Shown in pieces: positions 24,481-33,347 of a stretch of 64,000 bases of DNA (the first letter of the stretch is position 1; the number at the start of each line of letters is the position of its first letter). The notes beneath the pieces are model-generated. The model was given only the letters and a program-made list of their open reading frames with translations, did no database searches and was not told the origin of the DNA. This DNA is from Prevotellaceae bacterium UBA2852 (GTDB lineage Bacteria; Bacteroidota; Bacteroidia; Bacteroidales; Bacteroidaceae): the NCBI GenBank assembly GCA_002350855.1, contig DEFM01000002.1, positions 63,516 to 127,515 of the forward strand, read 5' to 3'. Both the position numbers and the translations under genes were made by a program.

Positions 24481-24921
24481 CTATTTATGTTTCCAGAACA
24501 TCCACTTGGGATAGGGAGGTTCTGCAAGGGTAAGCTCTTCACGCATCTGCTGACGAATGAGCTGCTTGTAAGTCTTACCTGTTGAGATAATCTTATAGAT
24601 GGTATTCCAGCTTGGGAGACCTCCAATGCCTCTATCGTCGATGAAGATGTCGGCATTGAGCTTGCAGGAGAGATTCTCGTCCTTGGCTTCCTTGAACATG
24701 TCGGAGGAATCGCTGTTGACTGCCCAGAACTCCACTCCACGCTCCTTGCACCAGTTGAGTGCATCGTCGAGGAGTTCACCTTCACGAACAGTCCAAAGAA
24801 TCAGTTTGTGGCGGTCGTTGATGAGCATTTTGAGCACTTCTGTTGCAAACGGACGTTCTTCTCCTATTTCAGGATACTTATGCTCAACTATCGTTCCGTC
24901 GAAATCTACTGCAATTGTCAT
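24481..24921 (-). CDS. Small cap-less HAD-superfamily hydrolase (BT0820-like)
   Basis: Putative phosphatase of 146 residues. Motif I is DFDGT (residues 6-10) with the nucleophile Asp6, motif II is the Thr of LWTVREG, and the acidic motif is IFIDDRG. It has no cap domain and so probably acts on an accessible or macromolecular phosphate. The substrate is unknown. The last base of wzc and the first of this gene coincide in the 24921 region, so the two are translationally coupled. Confidence 0.85.
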   Translation of the reverse strand: MTIAVDFDGTIVEHKYPEIGEERPFATEVLKMLINDRHKLILWTVREGELLDDALNWCKERGVEFWAVNSDSSDMFKEAKDENLSCKLNADIFIDDRGIGGLPSWNTIYKIISTGKTYKQLIRQQMREELTLAEPPYPKWMFWKHK

Positions 24922-27461
24922 TATACTTCTTCGAGTTTTTTACCGTCCTTCTCACCGTAGCCATAACCATAGCCGTAACCGTATCCATAGCCATAGCCGT
25001 AACCATAGCCCTTGCGTCCATAACCATAGCCCTTCTTGCCATAGCCGTAGTAGTGACCATATCCACCGCCACCATGTTCCTTAACAGCATTGAAGATTAC
25101 ATTCATGTTAGGCAGGCGCTTCTCTTCATAGAGTTCGTTGATGAGGTCGCAGTCAGCCTTGAGTGAGTAATTAGCACGGATAATATAGAGACTTGCATCT
25201 GCCAGCTTACCAATAGAGAGTGTATCGGCAACAAGTCCGATAGGTGCTGTATCGAGCAAGATGTAATCGTATTTAGAACGCAGGTATTCAATTGCCACCT
25301 TCAGGTTCTCACGTTCGAGCAACTCGGCTGGGTTTGGTGGGATAGGACCTGCAGGAAGGATGTCAAGATTGTCGTTAATACCTGAATTCTGGATGAGAGT
25401 GTCGATATATGCCACATCCTTAGGATCGTGAGAGAGGAAGTTGGAAATACCCTTCTCTGTATCTGAAAGGTCGAACAGACCAGCAAGACGTGGCTTACGG
25501 ATATCAAGACCAATCACCAATACCTTCTTTCCTACGAAAGCGATACTTGCACCGAGGTTGGAGGCAATCACGGTCTTACCTTCACCAGACTGTGTAGATG
25601 TGAAGAGGAGTACATTCTCGCCTGGCTTGAGGATGAATGGGAGGTTAGAACGCAGAGTACGATAGACTTCCATCATGATACTATTGCGGTTCTCCTTGAC
25701 AACCACAGTACGGTCACCCTTAACCAATGCCTTAACGAATGGGACAGAACCCAACATCGGAACTCGGCAGAGTTTGTCGAGGTCTTCCTTGCCAACGATT
25801 CTGAATCGAAGCATCTGACGCAGATAGTGGTAAACAAATGGAAGGATGAATCCGAGGATGAATGCGAAAGCATAAATCAACTTGCGGTTTGGCGAGATTG
25901 GAGTGTTGCTTGTCACAGGCTCTTCAATCAGCTTGCCTTTATATGCTGAAGAAGCAAGAGTGATGGCGTTCTCCTCACGCTTCTGCAGGAGCATAAGGTA
26001 GAGGTCTGCCTTCAGTTTCTGCTGACGGTCCATGTCAGCAAGTGCACGCTGCTTAGATGGTGCAGCAGAAATCTGGCTTGCGTATTTGTCAACCTGTCCC
26101 TTTACGTTCTTGCGCTCAATGGCAAGCTGACGTTTTGTACTTGCGATAGAGTACTTGATATTACGAGTCAGGTCTTCGAGTTCGCTCTCAAGCTGGAGTA
26201 CAACAGGGTTAGAAGCAGAAGAGGTGCGGAGCAGTTTGTTGCGCTCACCTACCTTGGAGTTGTACTCTGCAATAACGTTTGTCAGAGCAACCTGAGTAAG
26301 ACCGATATTCGATGGGATAATCTGAAGGTGGTTGTTTGGATTAGCCATGTACTCAGAGATGTAGTCAATGAGGTTGAGCTGAATGTCCACATCTACCAAT
26401 TGCTTTTCATACAAGAGGTTCTGGGAAAGTGCAGTTCCGGCTTCAGCCTTGTCGTCGATAATACCCTGTTGAGTCTTATAGTTAGCCAACTGACCTTCTG
26501 TCATCTGGAGTTGTGATTCGATGATGTCGAGACGCTCGTCAATGAACTTTGCTGTACGTGTTGCCTCGATTGTGTTGTCGATGCTTGCATCTTCGTTATA
26601 GACCTCAGCCAGACAAGTCAGATAATCCTTTGCACGTTCACTGATATTGTCCTTCATTGAAATCTCTGCAATGGTAGTCATCTTTGAAGTTGGCTGAACA
26701 GACAACTTGGAAGTGAACATTGAAGCAGCATAGTCAATAGGGAAGATAGATGCAATCATAGGACGCTCCAGCCTGTATGGATCGGTGATACGGTCCTCGT
26801 CATTGATTGCATAGAGGTTAGCCTCAGCCGCATAATTGGCAAGAGCCTGGTTGCGATCGAGATAAATCACACCGAATGGAGTGTGAAGCTGAGCAGGGAA
26901 AGTGCTTACCTTCTTGGAGAGAAGCATGTTCTTTCCGAAATATACAGAAGCCTTGACGCCCTTGCCTGCACCCTCGATTTCTACATCAAGAATGGTGCGG
27001 AGCGAATCCACATTCACAGAATCCATATCGATGATGTATGGAGAATACTTGCGATAGACTTCCTGAGTTCTGATTCTACCATGAACATAGTAGCTTGTAT
27101 ACAACTTGAGCTTACGTACCACCAGCTTGTTGAGGGTACGAGTTGCAAGAACCTCGATTTCGTTGTCAAAACCGTTACTGCTGTTCATGAAACCAAGTTC
27201 GCTGAACGTGTTGCTGATGGATGAGTTATAGGATCTGCGTTGTTCACGATCCTTGATAAGCATCTTTGACGATACTTGGTAGACAGGAGTTGTATAGCGA
27301 AGATAGAGCCACGCCAATCCCATACATACAACTACAGATACTGCAATCCAATACTTATATCTAAGCAGCAAGGCCCATATAACCTTAATATCAAACCCTG
27401 ATTCTTCTTTAACTAATTCGCTATCGTACTGTGAACTACGATTTTCTTGCAATTCGCTCAT
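24921..27461 (-). CDS. Wzc-like polysaccharide co-polymerase / BY-kinase
   Basis: Inner-membrane protein of 846 residues that controls chain length of an exported polysaccharide and autophosphorylates on tyrosine. Wzz domain with membrane helices near residues 28-50 and 515-535, coiled-coil/GNVR region between. The cytoplasmic kinase has Walker A SGEGKT (near 624), Walker A' VLVIGLDIRKP and Walker B YILLDTAPIG. The tail (about residues 797-838) is almost pure Gly-Tyr repeats and is the expected autophosphorylation cluster. No wza or polymerase gene is adjacent, so it acts with a distant locus. Confidence 0.93.
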   Translation of the reverse strand: MSELQENRSSQYDSELVKEESGFDIKVIWALLLRYKYWIAVSVVVCMGLAWLYLRYTTPVYQVSSKMLIKDREQRRSYNSSISNTFSELGFMNSSNGFDNEIEVLATRTLNKLVVRKLKLYTSYYVHGRIRTQEVYRKYSPYIIDMDSVNVDSLRTILDVEIEGAGKGVKASVYFGKNMLLSKKVSTFPAQLHTPFGVIYLDRNQALANYAAEANLYAINDEDRITDPYRLERPMIASIFPIDYAASMFTSKLSVQPTSKMTTIAEISMKDNISERAKDYLTCLAEVYNEDASIDNTIEATRTAKFIDERLDIIESQLQMTEGQLANYKTQQGIIDDKAEAGTALSQNLLYEKQLVDVDIQLNLIDYISEYMANPNNHLQIIPSNIGLTQVALTNVIAEYNSKVGERNKLLRTSSASNPVVLQLESELEDLTRNIKYSIASTKRQLAIERKNVKGQVDKYASQISAAPSKQRALADMDRQQKLKADLYLMLLQKREENAITLASSAYKGKLIEEPVTSNTPISPNRKLIYAFAFILGFILPFVYHYLRQMLRFRIVGKEDLDKLCRVPMLGSVPFVKALVKGDRTVVVKENRNSIMMEVYRTLRSNLPFILKPGENVLLFTSTQSGEGKTVIASNLGASIAFVGKKVLVIGLDIRKPRLAGLFDLSDTEKGISNFLSHDPKDVAYIDTLIQNSGINDNLDILPAGPIPPNPAELLERENLKVAIEYLRSKYDYILLDTAPIGLVADTLSIGKLADASLYIIRANYSLKADCDLINELYEEKRLPNMNVIFNAVKEHGGGGYGHYYGYGKKGYGYGRKGYGYGYGYGYGYGYGYGYGEKDGKKLEEV
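24955..25008. repeat. Hexanucleotide tandem array encoding the Gly-Tyr tail of the Wzc-like kinase
   Basis: Nine consecutive six-base units of the form CCrTAn (CCATAG, CCGTAA, CCATAA and similar) on the plus strand. Each encodes Tyr-Gly on the minus strand. Gain or loss of a unit keeps the frame and changes the tyrosine count by one. Confidence 0.85.
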
Positions 27462-27555
27462 ATTGAATAATATAAAGTTATAAGAATTAATTCAAAAAAA
27501 TGTGATTTCTGAATAAATGCGTATAATACCTTAATTGATAAATGCTAAATCCATG

Positions 27556-27586
27556 CAAAGGTAGGAATTAATTTTTGATTGGCAAA
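27556..27586 (-). promoter_or_regulatory. Promoter of the wzc-hydrolase-upp operon
   Basis: On the minus strand TTTG (27586-27583), 19 bases, then TACCTTTG (27563-27556), a perfect Bacteroidetes promoter. The -33 box lies inside the last codons of the preceding nucleotidyltransferase gene. The leader is about 90 bases and shows no recognised structure. Confidence 0.8.
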
Positions 27587-28332
27587 TTAAAATCTGACAA
27601 AAACTTCTCTGCCTGCTGAAGCGTATCGAGTTTTCCGACATCGATAATCTGCAAGTCAGACTGAGGAGAGAGCACCACATTTCCTTTGTCACAAACACTC
27701 AGATAGAAGTCTATCACAGAGAAACTACTACCCCACTCTGCCATCTGCGGCAGCATGGTCTTCGGGAAGATGTGGATGCCAGAGAAACTCTGACTATAGA
27801 ACTTATCGGGATGCCCTGCATAGTCGTTTTCGCTGTACAATCCCTTGTATTCATTGGTATTGGCATTGTGCCAGCCCACAAGCCTATTGTCATCCTTGCG
27901 GGCAATCAGGCTACGTGAAGAATGTCGGTCGCTTGTCATCAGCACAGCACAGTCAGAAGCTGCATGGGAACGATAGAACTCTCCAAGGTCGGCATTATGA
28001 AGAATATCGACATTGTGGACAAGTATAGGTTCATCGCTGGCAAACAGAGGACCTGCCTTCTTGATGGCTCCACCGGTGTTGAGCAGTTCCTGACGCTCAT
28101 CGCTAATACGAATGTCTATACCAAAGTTCTGGTTGGTATTAAGGAAGTCGATAATTTGTTCGGCAAAATGATGTACATTAACCACGATATTCGTACATCC
28201 AGCCTTTTTCAGCCGCTCTATCTGATGTTGCAGGAGCGGTTTTCCGCATACGTGCACCATAGCCTTCGGCATAGTCAATGTCAAAGGCTTCAATCTGGTT
28301 CCTAATCCTGCTGCAAGTATTAATGCGTTCAT
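27568..28332 (-). CDS. MurU-like sugar-1-phosphate nucleotidyltransferase
   Basis: Nucleotidyltransferase of 254 residues with the signature ILAAGLGTRLKPLT, the PKAMVHVCGKPLLQH base-binding loop and a metal-binding Asp in VHNVDIL. It lies next to an AmgK-like amino-sugar kinase. In Pseudomonas, AmgK makes N-acetylmuramate 1-phosphate and MurU turns it into UDP-MurNAc, so I infer the same peptidoglycan-recycling pair. A general mannose- or glucose-1-phosphate transferase cannot be excluded from sequence alone. The gap to the kinase gene holds family B repeats. Confidence 0.8.
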   Translation of the reverse strand: MNALILAAGLGTRLKPLTLTMPKAMVHVCGKPLLQHQIERLKKAGCTNIVVNVHHFAEQIIDFLNTNQNFGIDIRISDERQELLNTGGAIKKAGPLFASDEPILVHNVDILHNADLGEFYRSHAASDCAVLMTSDRHSSRSLIARKDDNRLVGWHNANTNEYKGLYSENDYAGHPDKFYSQSFSGIHIFPKTMLPQMAEWGSSFSVIDFYLSVCDKGNVVLSPQSDLQIIDVGKLDTLQQAEKFLSDFNLPIKN

Positions 28333-28333
28333 G

Positions 28334-28410
28334 TGCTAAGTGAAGAGTGAAGTGATAGTACCGGAGAACAGAGTGAAGTGTGAAGTGTGAAGTGATAGTA
28401 CCGGAGGACA
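28334..28410. repeat. Dispersed repeat family B, two tandem copies
   Basis: The core AGTGATAGTACCGGAG is at 28351 and again at 28391, a period of 40 bases, with GTGAAGTGTGAAGTG units between. It fills the gap between the kinase fusion gene and the nucleotidyltransferase gene. Confidence 0.8.
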
Positions 28411-28420
28411 CGGAACAAAA

Positions 28421-29875
28421 TTAGAATGATTGATGTATATTTTGTTCTCTATGGTGGAGGGAGATGGAGACTCCGAATTTCTGATGGAGGTGTTCTGCAA
28501 GATGCTGGGCAGAATACACACTACGATGCTGTCCTCCCGTGCAACCGAAGGCAAACTGAAGGTGGGTAAATCCACGGTTAATGTATCGTTGAACATGAAA
28601 ATCAGCCAACTTATACACACTTTCCAGGAAAGTAAGAATCTCTCCGTCCTTTTCAAGGAAATCAATCACAGGCTTGTCCAACCCCGTGAGTTGTTTGTAC
28701 TCATCGTAACGTCCGGGATTGTTGCTGCTGCGGCAATCAAACACATATCCGCCACCGTTTCCGCTTTCGTCTGCCGGAATGCCTTTCTTATAAGAAAAAG
28801 AGTAAATCGTGACATGGAGCGAAGGTTTTTCGCCACTTACAGAAGTGCTGTGTGCAAGTTGCTGATTCTGCTTCGAACCAAGCTCCACAAGCTGATGGGC
28901 AATAGACTTCAAATAAGGATAAGCATCAACCGTCCCCTTCTCTATCAACTCATTCAGATTGCGCAGAGCAACTGGGATGCTTTGAATGAAATACTGCTTG
29001 CGTTCCCAAAGTCCGCGATAGCCGTATGCTCCTAAGACCTGCAGAGTGCGGAAGAGCACAAACAGGCTCAGTAGCTTCTCAAATGTCTCTCGGGGAATGT
29101 CAACATAGCGCCGCAGAGACTCAAGATACGCATCGATGAGTTTACTGCGGAGGGCTGGCGAATAATTGGCAGAAGCCTGCCACAGGAACGATGCCACATC
29201 ATAATATATAGGTCCCTTGCGTCCTCCCTGAAAATCGATGTAGTAAGGACGTCCCTCCTTGAGCATCACATTCCTTGCCTGGAAATCGCGATACATAAAC
29301 CCCTGCTCTTCAACAGAAAGTATATCGTCGGCAAGATGAACGAAATCCGCTTCAAGCGACAACTCATTGAACTCCAGTCCCGACAACTTCAGATAGCAGT
29401 ACTTGAAGTAATTGAGGTCGAACATCACAGATGTACGATCCATTTCCCTGGTCGGATAGCATTGGCTGTAGATATAGTCGTTGGCGCACTTGAACTGGAA
29501 TGCAGGCAGTTCACTCATCACCAATTGAAGCATGACTTGAGCCATCTCGCCATACTCGCCGTTCGCCCTGTCGTCATTGATGAAGCCGTACAGAGAGCGG
29601 TCGCCCAAGTCTTCCTGGAGAATGCACAATCCGCTTTCGTCAATGGCATAGACAGCAGGCACAGGCAGATGGCGTGCTGCCATAGACAAAGCCAGATTGT
29701 AGAAAGCTCTGTTTTCCTCGGCAGAGGTGCCAATGACACCAATCATGGTTTTACCGCCTTCTTCCGTGATGCGGTAGTAGCAGCGGTTGCTCCCTGCCCC
29801 AGGGAGTTTGTTCAGCTTAACGGGAGTTTTCCCGAACGTGTTCTGGTAGAGTTCTATCAATCCTTGCGTTTCCAT
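28421..29875 (-). CDS. AmgK-like amino-sugar kinase fused to a RapZ C-terminal domain
   Basis: Two-domain protein of 484 residues. Residues 1-330 are an aminoglycoside-phosphotransferase-type kinase related to AmgK: the catalytic loop FMYRDFQARNVM and metal-binding YIDFQGGRKGP are intact. Residues of about 355-480 match the C-terminal domain of RapZ, with the hallmark FGCTGGQHRSVYSAQHLAEHL. In E. coli that domain senses glucosamine 6-phosphate and recruits RNase E. The RapZ N-terminal kinase-like domain is absent, replaced by the sugar kinase. With the adjacent MurU-like gene this suggests a sensor-coupled cell-wall sugar salvage enzyme. The start overlaps the permease gene by 19 bases. Confidence 0.85.
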   Translation of the reverse strand: METQGLIELYQNTFGKTPVKLNKLPGAGSNRCYYRITEEGGKTMIGVIGTSAEENRAFYNLALSMAARHLPVPAVYAIDESGLCILQEDLGDRSLYGFINDDRANGEYGEMAQVMLQLVMSELPAFQFKCANDYIYSQCYPTREMDRTSVMFDLNYFKYCYLKLSGLEFNELSLEADFVHLADDILSVEEQGFMYRDFQARNVMLKEGRPYYIDFQGGRKGPIYYDVASFLWQASANYSPALRSKLIDAYLESLRRYVDIPRETFEKLLSLFVLFRTLQVLGAYGYRGLWERKQYFIQSIPVALRNLNELIEKGTVDAYPYLKSIAHQLVELGSKQNQQLAHSTSVSGEKPSLHVTIYSFSYKKGIPADESGNGGGYVFDCRSSNNPGRYDEYKQLTGLDKPVIDFLEKDGEILTFLESVYKLADFHVQRYINRGFTHLQFAFGCTGGQHRSVYSAQHLAEHLHQKFGVSISLHHREQNIHQSF

Positions 29876-31056
29876 ATTGACATCACTTTAGAACGGACTG
29901 CAATAACATTGAGAACGGAAACCAGCAGGAGCAATCCCACACCTACGACAACGGCAATAAGCATTGACGGTGTTTCCATATTGGGGAAGAAAGTCTCAAA
30001 CAGACCCAGATACTGCTGACGGATGATAATAAGCACTACGAAAGCCAGCACGAACACCAGCACGTTGAGACCGATGGTCAATATCTGGTATGGCATCGAC
30101 ACTCGTGCAGGGCTATATCCCACCAGCAGGAGGTTCTCCAGTTTGGAGCTGTTCTTCTGTACTAGCAGGTAAACGCTGAGCATGAGGATATAGAATGCCA
30201 GCACACTTATTATCAGTCCCACTCCCATCACAATTCCCACAATCACTCTGAGGATGAAAGTCGTCTTGGATGCATCCAGTTTGTCTTCATCAGTCAGGTA
30301 GTTGTGTTCTTTCAGGTAGCGGGTGATATTCTCGTCGGTAGGATTGTTGACTTGCAGAATCAGTCGGGTTGCATCACCTTGGCGTCCGGATGAATAGTAA
30401 TCGTTTGCCCACTGCATGAACGCCTGTGGCACGAGAATGGTATTGAGGCGGTTGCTGAATCCCACGATGCGACCCTCGTAGTTGTCACGGAATCCGTTGC
30501 TGCGGATCACTATGCTCAGGCGTATGCTTCCGAGTATTCCTTCCGAAAGCGTAGGCATGTTACGGCTCTGGGCATAACCGAAATTATACAGGTCGAGATA
30601 GTTGCGAGGCAGGATAATCGGAATCTTCTGATCACCCTCTGTATAGTCCCATTCACCTGCATGGACATCAACAAACTCATCAGGAACAGACTCGAAGAAC
30701 ATATCCGTGGAGAAACGCACGAAGCCCTCAATGTCAAATCCGGCATACACATCGAAGCTTGAAGCCGTGAATGCGCCAAGTTTCTCCACGAACGGCTGCT
30801 GCTGGAGTTCCTCTATTTCCGATTTTGAGAACGAAGTCGATGAGCCTACTATCGAACCGATGGTGTTCACCTCTTTGTTGATGATGAGATAGTCTTCCTT
30901 CATGAAGCTGTCCTCACTCGTATAGACCGACTGTGTATCAGTATAGAATTGCACGCCAAGCAGAATGATGAGCATACCCACGAGGTTTGCGAAGAAGAAT
31001 CCCACAAACTGCGGTATGCTGATGTGCTGACGCAATAGTTTCCAGACAAGTGCCAT
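29857..31056 (-). CDS. ABC transporter permease, FtsX/MacB type
   Basis: Inner-membrane subunit of 399 residues: one N-terminal transmembrane helix (about 18-40), a large extracytoplasmic domain (about 45-265), then three helices near 270-300, 320-345 and 365-390. This is the topology of FtsX, LolC and MacB. Partner of the ATPase encoded two bases upstream. The substrate is unknown. These transporters act as mechanotransmitters and not classical importers, so cell-wall hydrolase control or lipoprotein release are possible. It overlaps the kinase fusion gene and probably shares its transcript. Confidence 0.85.
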   Translation of the reverse strand: MALVWKLLRQHISIPQFVGFFFANLVGMLIILLGVQFYTDTQSVYTSEDSFMKEDYLIINKEVNTIGSIVGSSTSFSKSEIEELQQQPFVEKLGAFTASSFDVYAGFDIEGFVRFSTDMFFESVPDEFVDVHAGEWDYTEGDQKIPIILPRNYLDLYNFGYAQSRNMPTLSEGILGSIRLSIVIRSNGFRDNYEGRIVGFSNRLNTILVPQAFMQWANDYYSSGRQGDATRLILQVNNPTDENITRYLKEHNYLTDEDKLDASKTTFILRVIVGIVMGVGLIISVLAFYILMLSVYLLVQKNSSKLENLLLVGYSPARVSMPYQILTIGLNVLVFVLAFVVLIIIRQQYLGLFETFFPNMETPSMLIAVVVGVGLLLLVSVLNVIAVRSKVMSIWKRKD

Positions 31057-31058
31057 AG

Positions 31059-31703
31059 TTATAACTTCAATATCGTGTCGTAGTGAATTTCCATATGTTT
31101 GCCGATGCTCGTGACAATGACTCCTGCGCCCTGTCGTTTTGCCTCAGTGGTGAGGATATCAGCCATTATATTGCTGTTGTCGTCATCAAGGTGGCTGATT
31201 GGCTCGTCAACAAATACAAAGTCAAAAGGCTGGCAGAGAGTGCGGATCATAGCCACACGCTGCTGCTGACCAAACGACATCCGTCCGATTTTAGCACCGC
31301 GCTTCTCGGCAATGCCAAGCATTTCGAACCAAGTATTTATCTGTGACTCGCTCTGGAAATGTGTGAGGTTGTTCTTGATAAGCACATTTTCCATAGCTGT
31401 CAATTCAGGAAACAGTCGCAGTTCCTGCCAGAGCAAAGCGATATTAGACCTGCGGATATTCACCCACTGGCTTACTTTGTACTTGCGTATGTCTTCACCG
31501 TCGAAGAGAATGTCGCCGTCGTAGTCGTGGCGATAGCCGAAGATATAGCTGCAGAGCGACGACTTTCCTGTACCTGAGTTGGCTTCAACAAGGTAGGTAT
31601 TTCCGCGGCTGAGCTTCACATCGCTCATCCACACATCGCTGTGGATGTCGCTGTTGCCTCGGAACACCTGCGGAAGTACCTGCCTAAGTTCGATTTCGTT
31701 CAT
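31059..31703 (-). CDS. ABC transporter ATP-binding protein
   Basis: ATPase of 214 residues for the permease that follows. Walker A is SGTGKSS (near residue 44), Walker B is FVFVDEPISHLDD and the D-loop is present. The signature is MSFGQQQR where LSGGQ is usual, so the first glycine of the motif is replaced by Phe. The switch-region histidine is not obvious at the end of IVTSIGKH, except His in that motif. The family is closest to the LolD/FtsE/MacB ATPases. Confidence 0.88.
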   Translation of the reverse strand: MNEIELRQVLPQVFRGNSDIHSDVWMSDVKLSRGNTYLVEANSGTGKSSLCSYIFGYRHDYDGDILFDGEDIRKYKVSQWVNIRRSNIALLWQELRLFPELTAMENVLIKNNLTHFQSESQINTWFEMLGIAEKRGAKIGRMSFGQQQRVAMIRTLCQPFDFVFVDEPISHLDDDNSNIMADILTTEAKRQGAGVIVTSIGKHMEIHYDTILKL

Positions 31704-31716
31704 TAAATAGAATTAA

Positions 31717-33306
31717 TTACATATTATTTTCGAAGAACTCATTGAGAATACCCATGTAGAGCGCGAGGATATTCTTAGAGTTGTCTGTAACTGTGAATCG
31801 TGCAGAGCCGTGCATCTTGTTGTCACCCTTTGCGATAATCACGTCGAGCATTTCAATAGCTGTCTTTGCCTCAGAAGGGATGTGAGCAGCCATTCCTGAC
31901 TCTTTCATGATGGCATTCATCAGTTTCTTCACGTTGAAGTAGAAGAAGCTTGTAGATGCCTTGATTTCGTCCTTGTACTTGTCAAGTGCTGAAGTTGTGC
32001 CGACAAAAAGGTTTGGAGAGAATCCCTTAAGCCCTGTGAATACAAGGTTGTTCTGCTCGTTCACACCGAACACACAATTTGTATGCTCTGTTGTTACAGT
32101 CATATCACCTGTTTCCCAGTCCCAATCATGTTTCTCACTGGCTACATCAAGCTGATAGATATTGCCCATCAGAGGAGTTACAACCACATCGTCTGCCTTG
32201 AAGTTCTTGTCGAAATCCTTCATGAAGTCTGCATTCGAAACCTTGGCTGCCGCTACGAAGAAATCGAGGAAATCACTCTCTTCCATATTTTCGAACTTGC
32301 AGTTGAAAGCTGCTGCACAGTCGCCGTTGAAAGAACTCATCAATTTCATTACGTCAATGCCAAGAGTCTGCTCAAGCACGATGAACGCCTCCTTAGTTTT
32401 CTTGTCTTTGTTCATCTGATCGACAATCGACTTGCCGTCAAATGCAACACCTAGCCATCCGATGCAGTCAACAGTAGCCAAGTTCATATAGTCACCTGCG
32501 AGAGTCTTGCTCTTGGCTGCGTTAGCTTCGAGCTTCTTCTGAGCCTCGTCGTTTGAGCCATACTGCTCAAAGTCGATTCTCATCTCACCCTTGTCGAAGG
32601 TAAGTGTGCTCAGCAGGTTTATATCCTTGAGTTTCACACCACCTGTCATGGAAGTGATGTCTGTGCCTGTAGCTTCAAACAGAGCAGAAGGGATGATGCC
32701 CCAGTTCACCCAAAGCTTGGCGTCGCCGTCGGCATCACATATTTTATTATATGTATCAGTTTCAGTAAACGGATTCTCCTTCTTGAAGAGCTGCGAGAGT
32801 TTCACTTCGATGTTTGTATCAGCAAAACTGAACAGAGTGAGGAAAGCATCGCCGTTGTATGCCATAGCTCCTCTTCCGTCAATCATCTGATGGATATCAC
32901 CGCTCTCCTTGAATTTTGGCGAGAGGTTTGGCAACATGGTCTTGACAAAATCCTCGAACTTGCTCTCGCTATCCATGGCGAAGAGCATACCGAAGCAAGT
33001 GCGGTCGCCAGTAACGAAAACGTACATTGGCTTCTCTACGTCGAGTCCTGATTCAACAGGATCGCTGAGAAGTTTCTTGATATATTCAGCCTGCTTTGGA
33101 GTAGACTGCATTGAAGTCATTGTCTTGATTGCCTCGAGCACTTTCTTGTTGGTGTCGAAGTCACACTTCTCGACAATGCTCTTGAAATCCACCTCTGCCA
33201 CTACCTTTGCATCAGCAGGAATTACCTTTACATACTCGTTCTTGCTACATGAAGCGAAAGCAAAAACAATGACTGTAGCTAAAATTAATAACTTACTCTT
33301 TTTCAT
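31717..33306 (-). CDS. DUF4836 family lipoprotein
   Basis: Predicted lipoprotein of 529 residues: signal peptide with the lipobox AFASC, cysteine near residue 20. The rest is a large alpha/beta periplasmic or surface domain typical of DUF4836 (VIPADAKVVAEVDFKSIVEKC at the start). It is built of two related halves. Function unknown. It lies 13 bases upstream of the ABC ATPase gene and may be transcribed with it. No clear promoter box was seen in the AT-rich leader. Confidence 0.8.
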   Translation of the reverse strand: MKKSKLLILATVIVFAFASCSKNEYVKVIPADAKVVAEVDFKSIVEKCDFDTNKKVLEAIKTMTSMQSTPKQAEYIKKLLSDPVESGLDVEKPMYVFVTGDRTCFGMLFAMDSESKFEDFVKTMLPNLSPKFKESGDIHQMIDGRGAMAYNGDAFLTLFSFADTNIEVKLSQLFKKENPFTETDTYNKICDADGDAKLWVNWGIIPSALFEATGTDITSMTGGVKLKDINLLSTLTFDKGEMRIDFEQYGSNDEAQKKLEANAAKSKTLAGDYMNLATVDCIGWLGVAFDGKSIVDQMNKDKKTKEAFIVLEQTLGIDVMKLMSSFNGDCAAAFNCKFENMEESDFLDFFVAAAKVSNADFMKDFDKNFKADDVVVTPLMGNIYQLDVASEKHDWDWETGDMTVTTEHTNCVFGVNEQNNLVFTGLKGFSPNLFVGTTSALDKYKDEIKASTSFFYFNVKKLMNAIMKESGMAAHIPSEAKTAIEMLDVIIAKGDNKMHGSARFTVTDNSKNILALYMGILNEFFENNM

Positions 33307-33347
33307 TTGTTTGATAAATTTAATTAAATTGATAATTTATTTTGTGT

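Noticed and set aside
24955..25070. CRISPR-like array
   Set aside because: The units are six bases with no spacers and are in-frame coding sequence.
24843..25166. Antisense ORF of hydrophobic, isoleucine/threonine-rich repeats over the Wzc tail
   Set aside because: Produced by the Gly-Tyr hexamer array read on the other strand; not a membrane protein gene.
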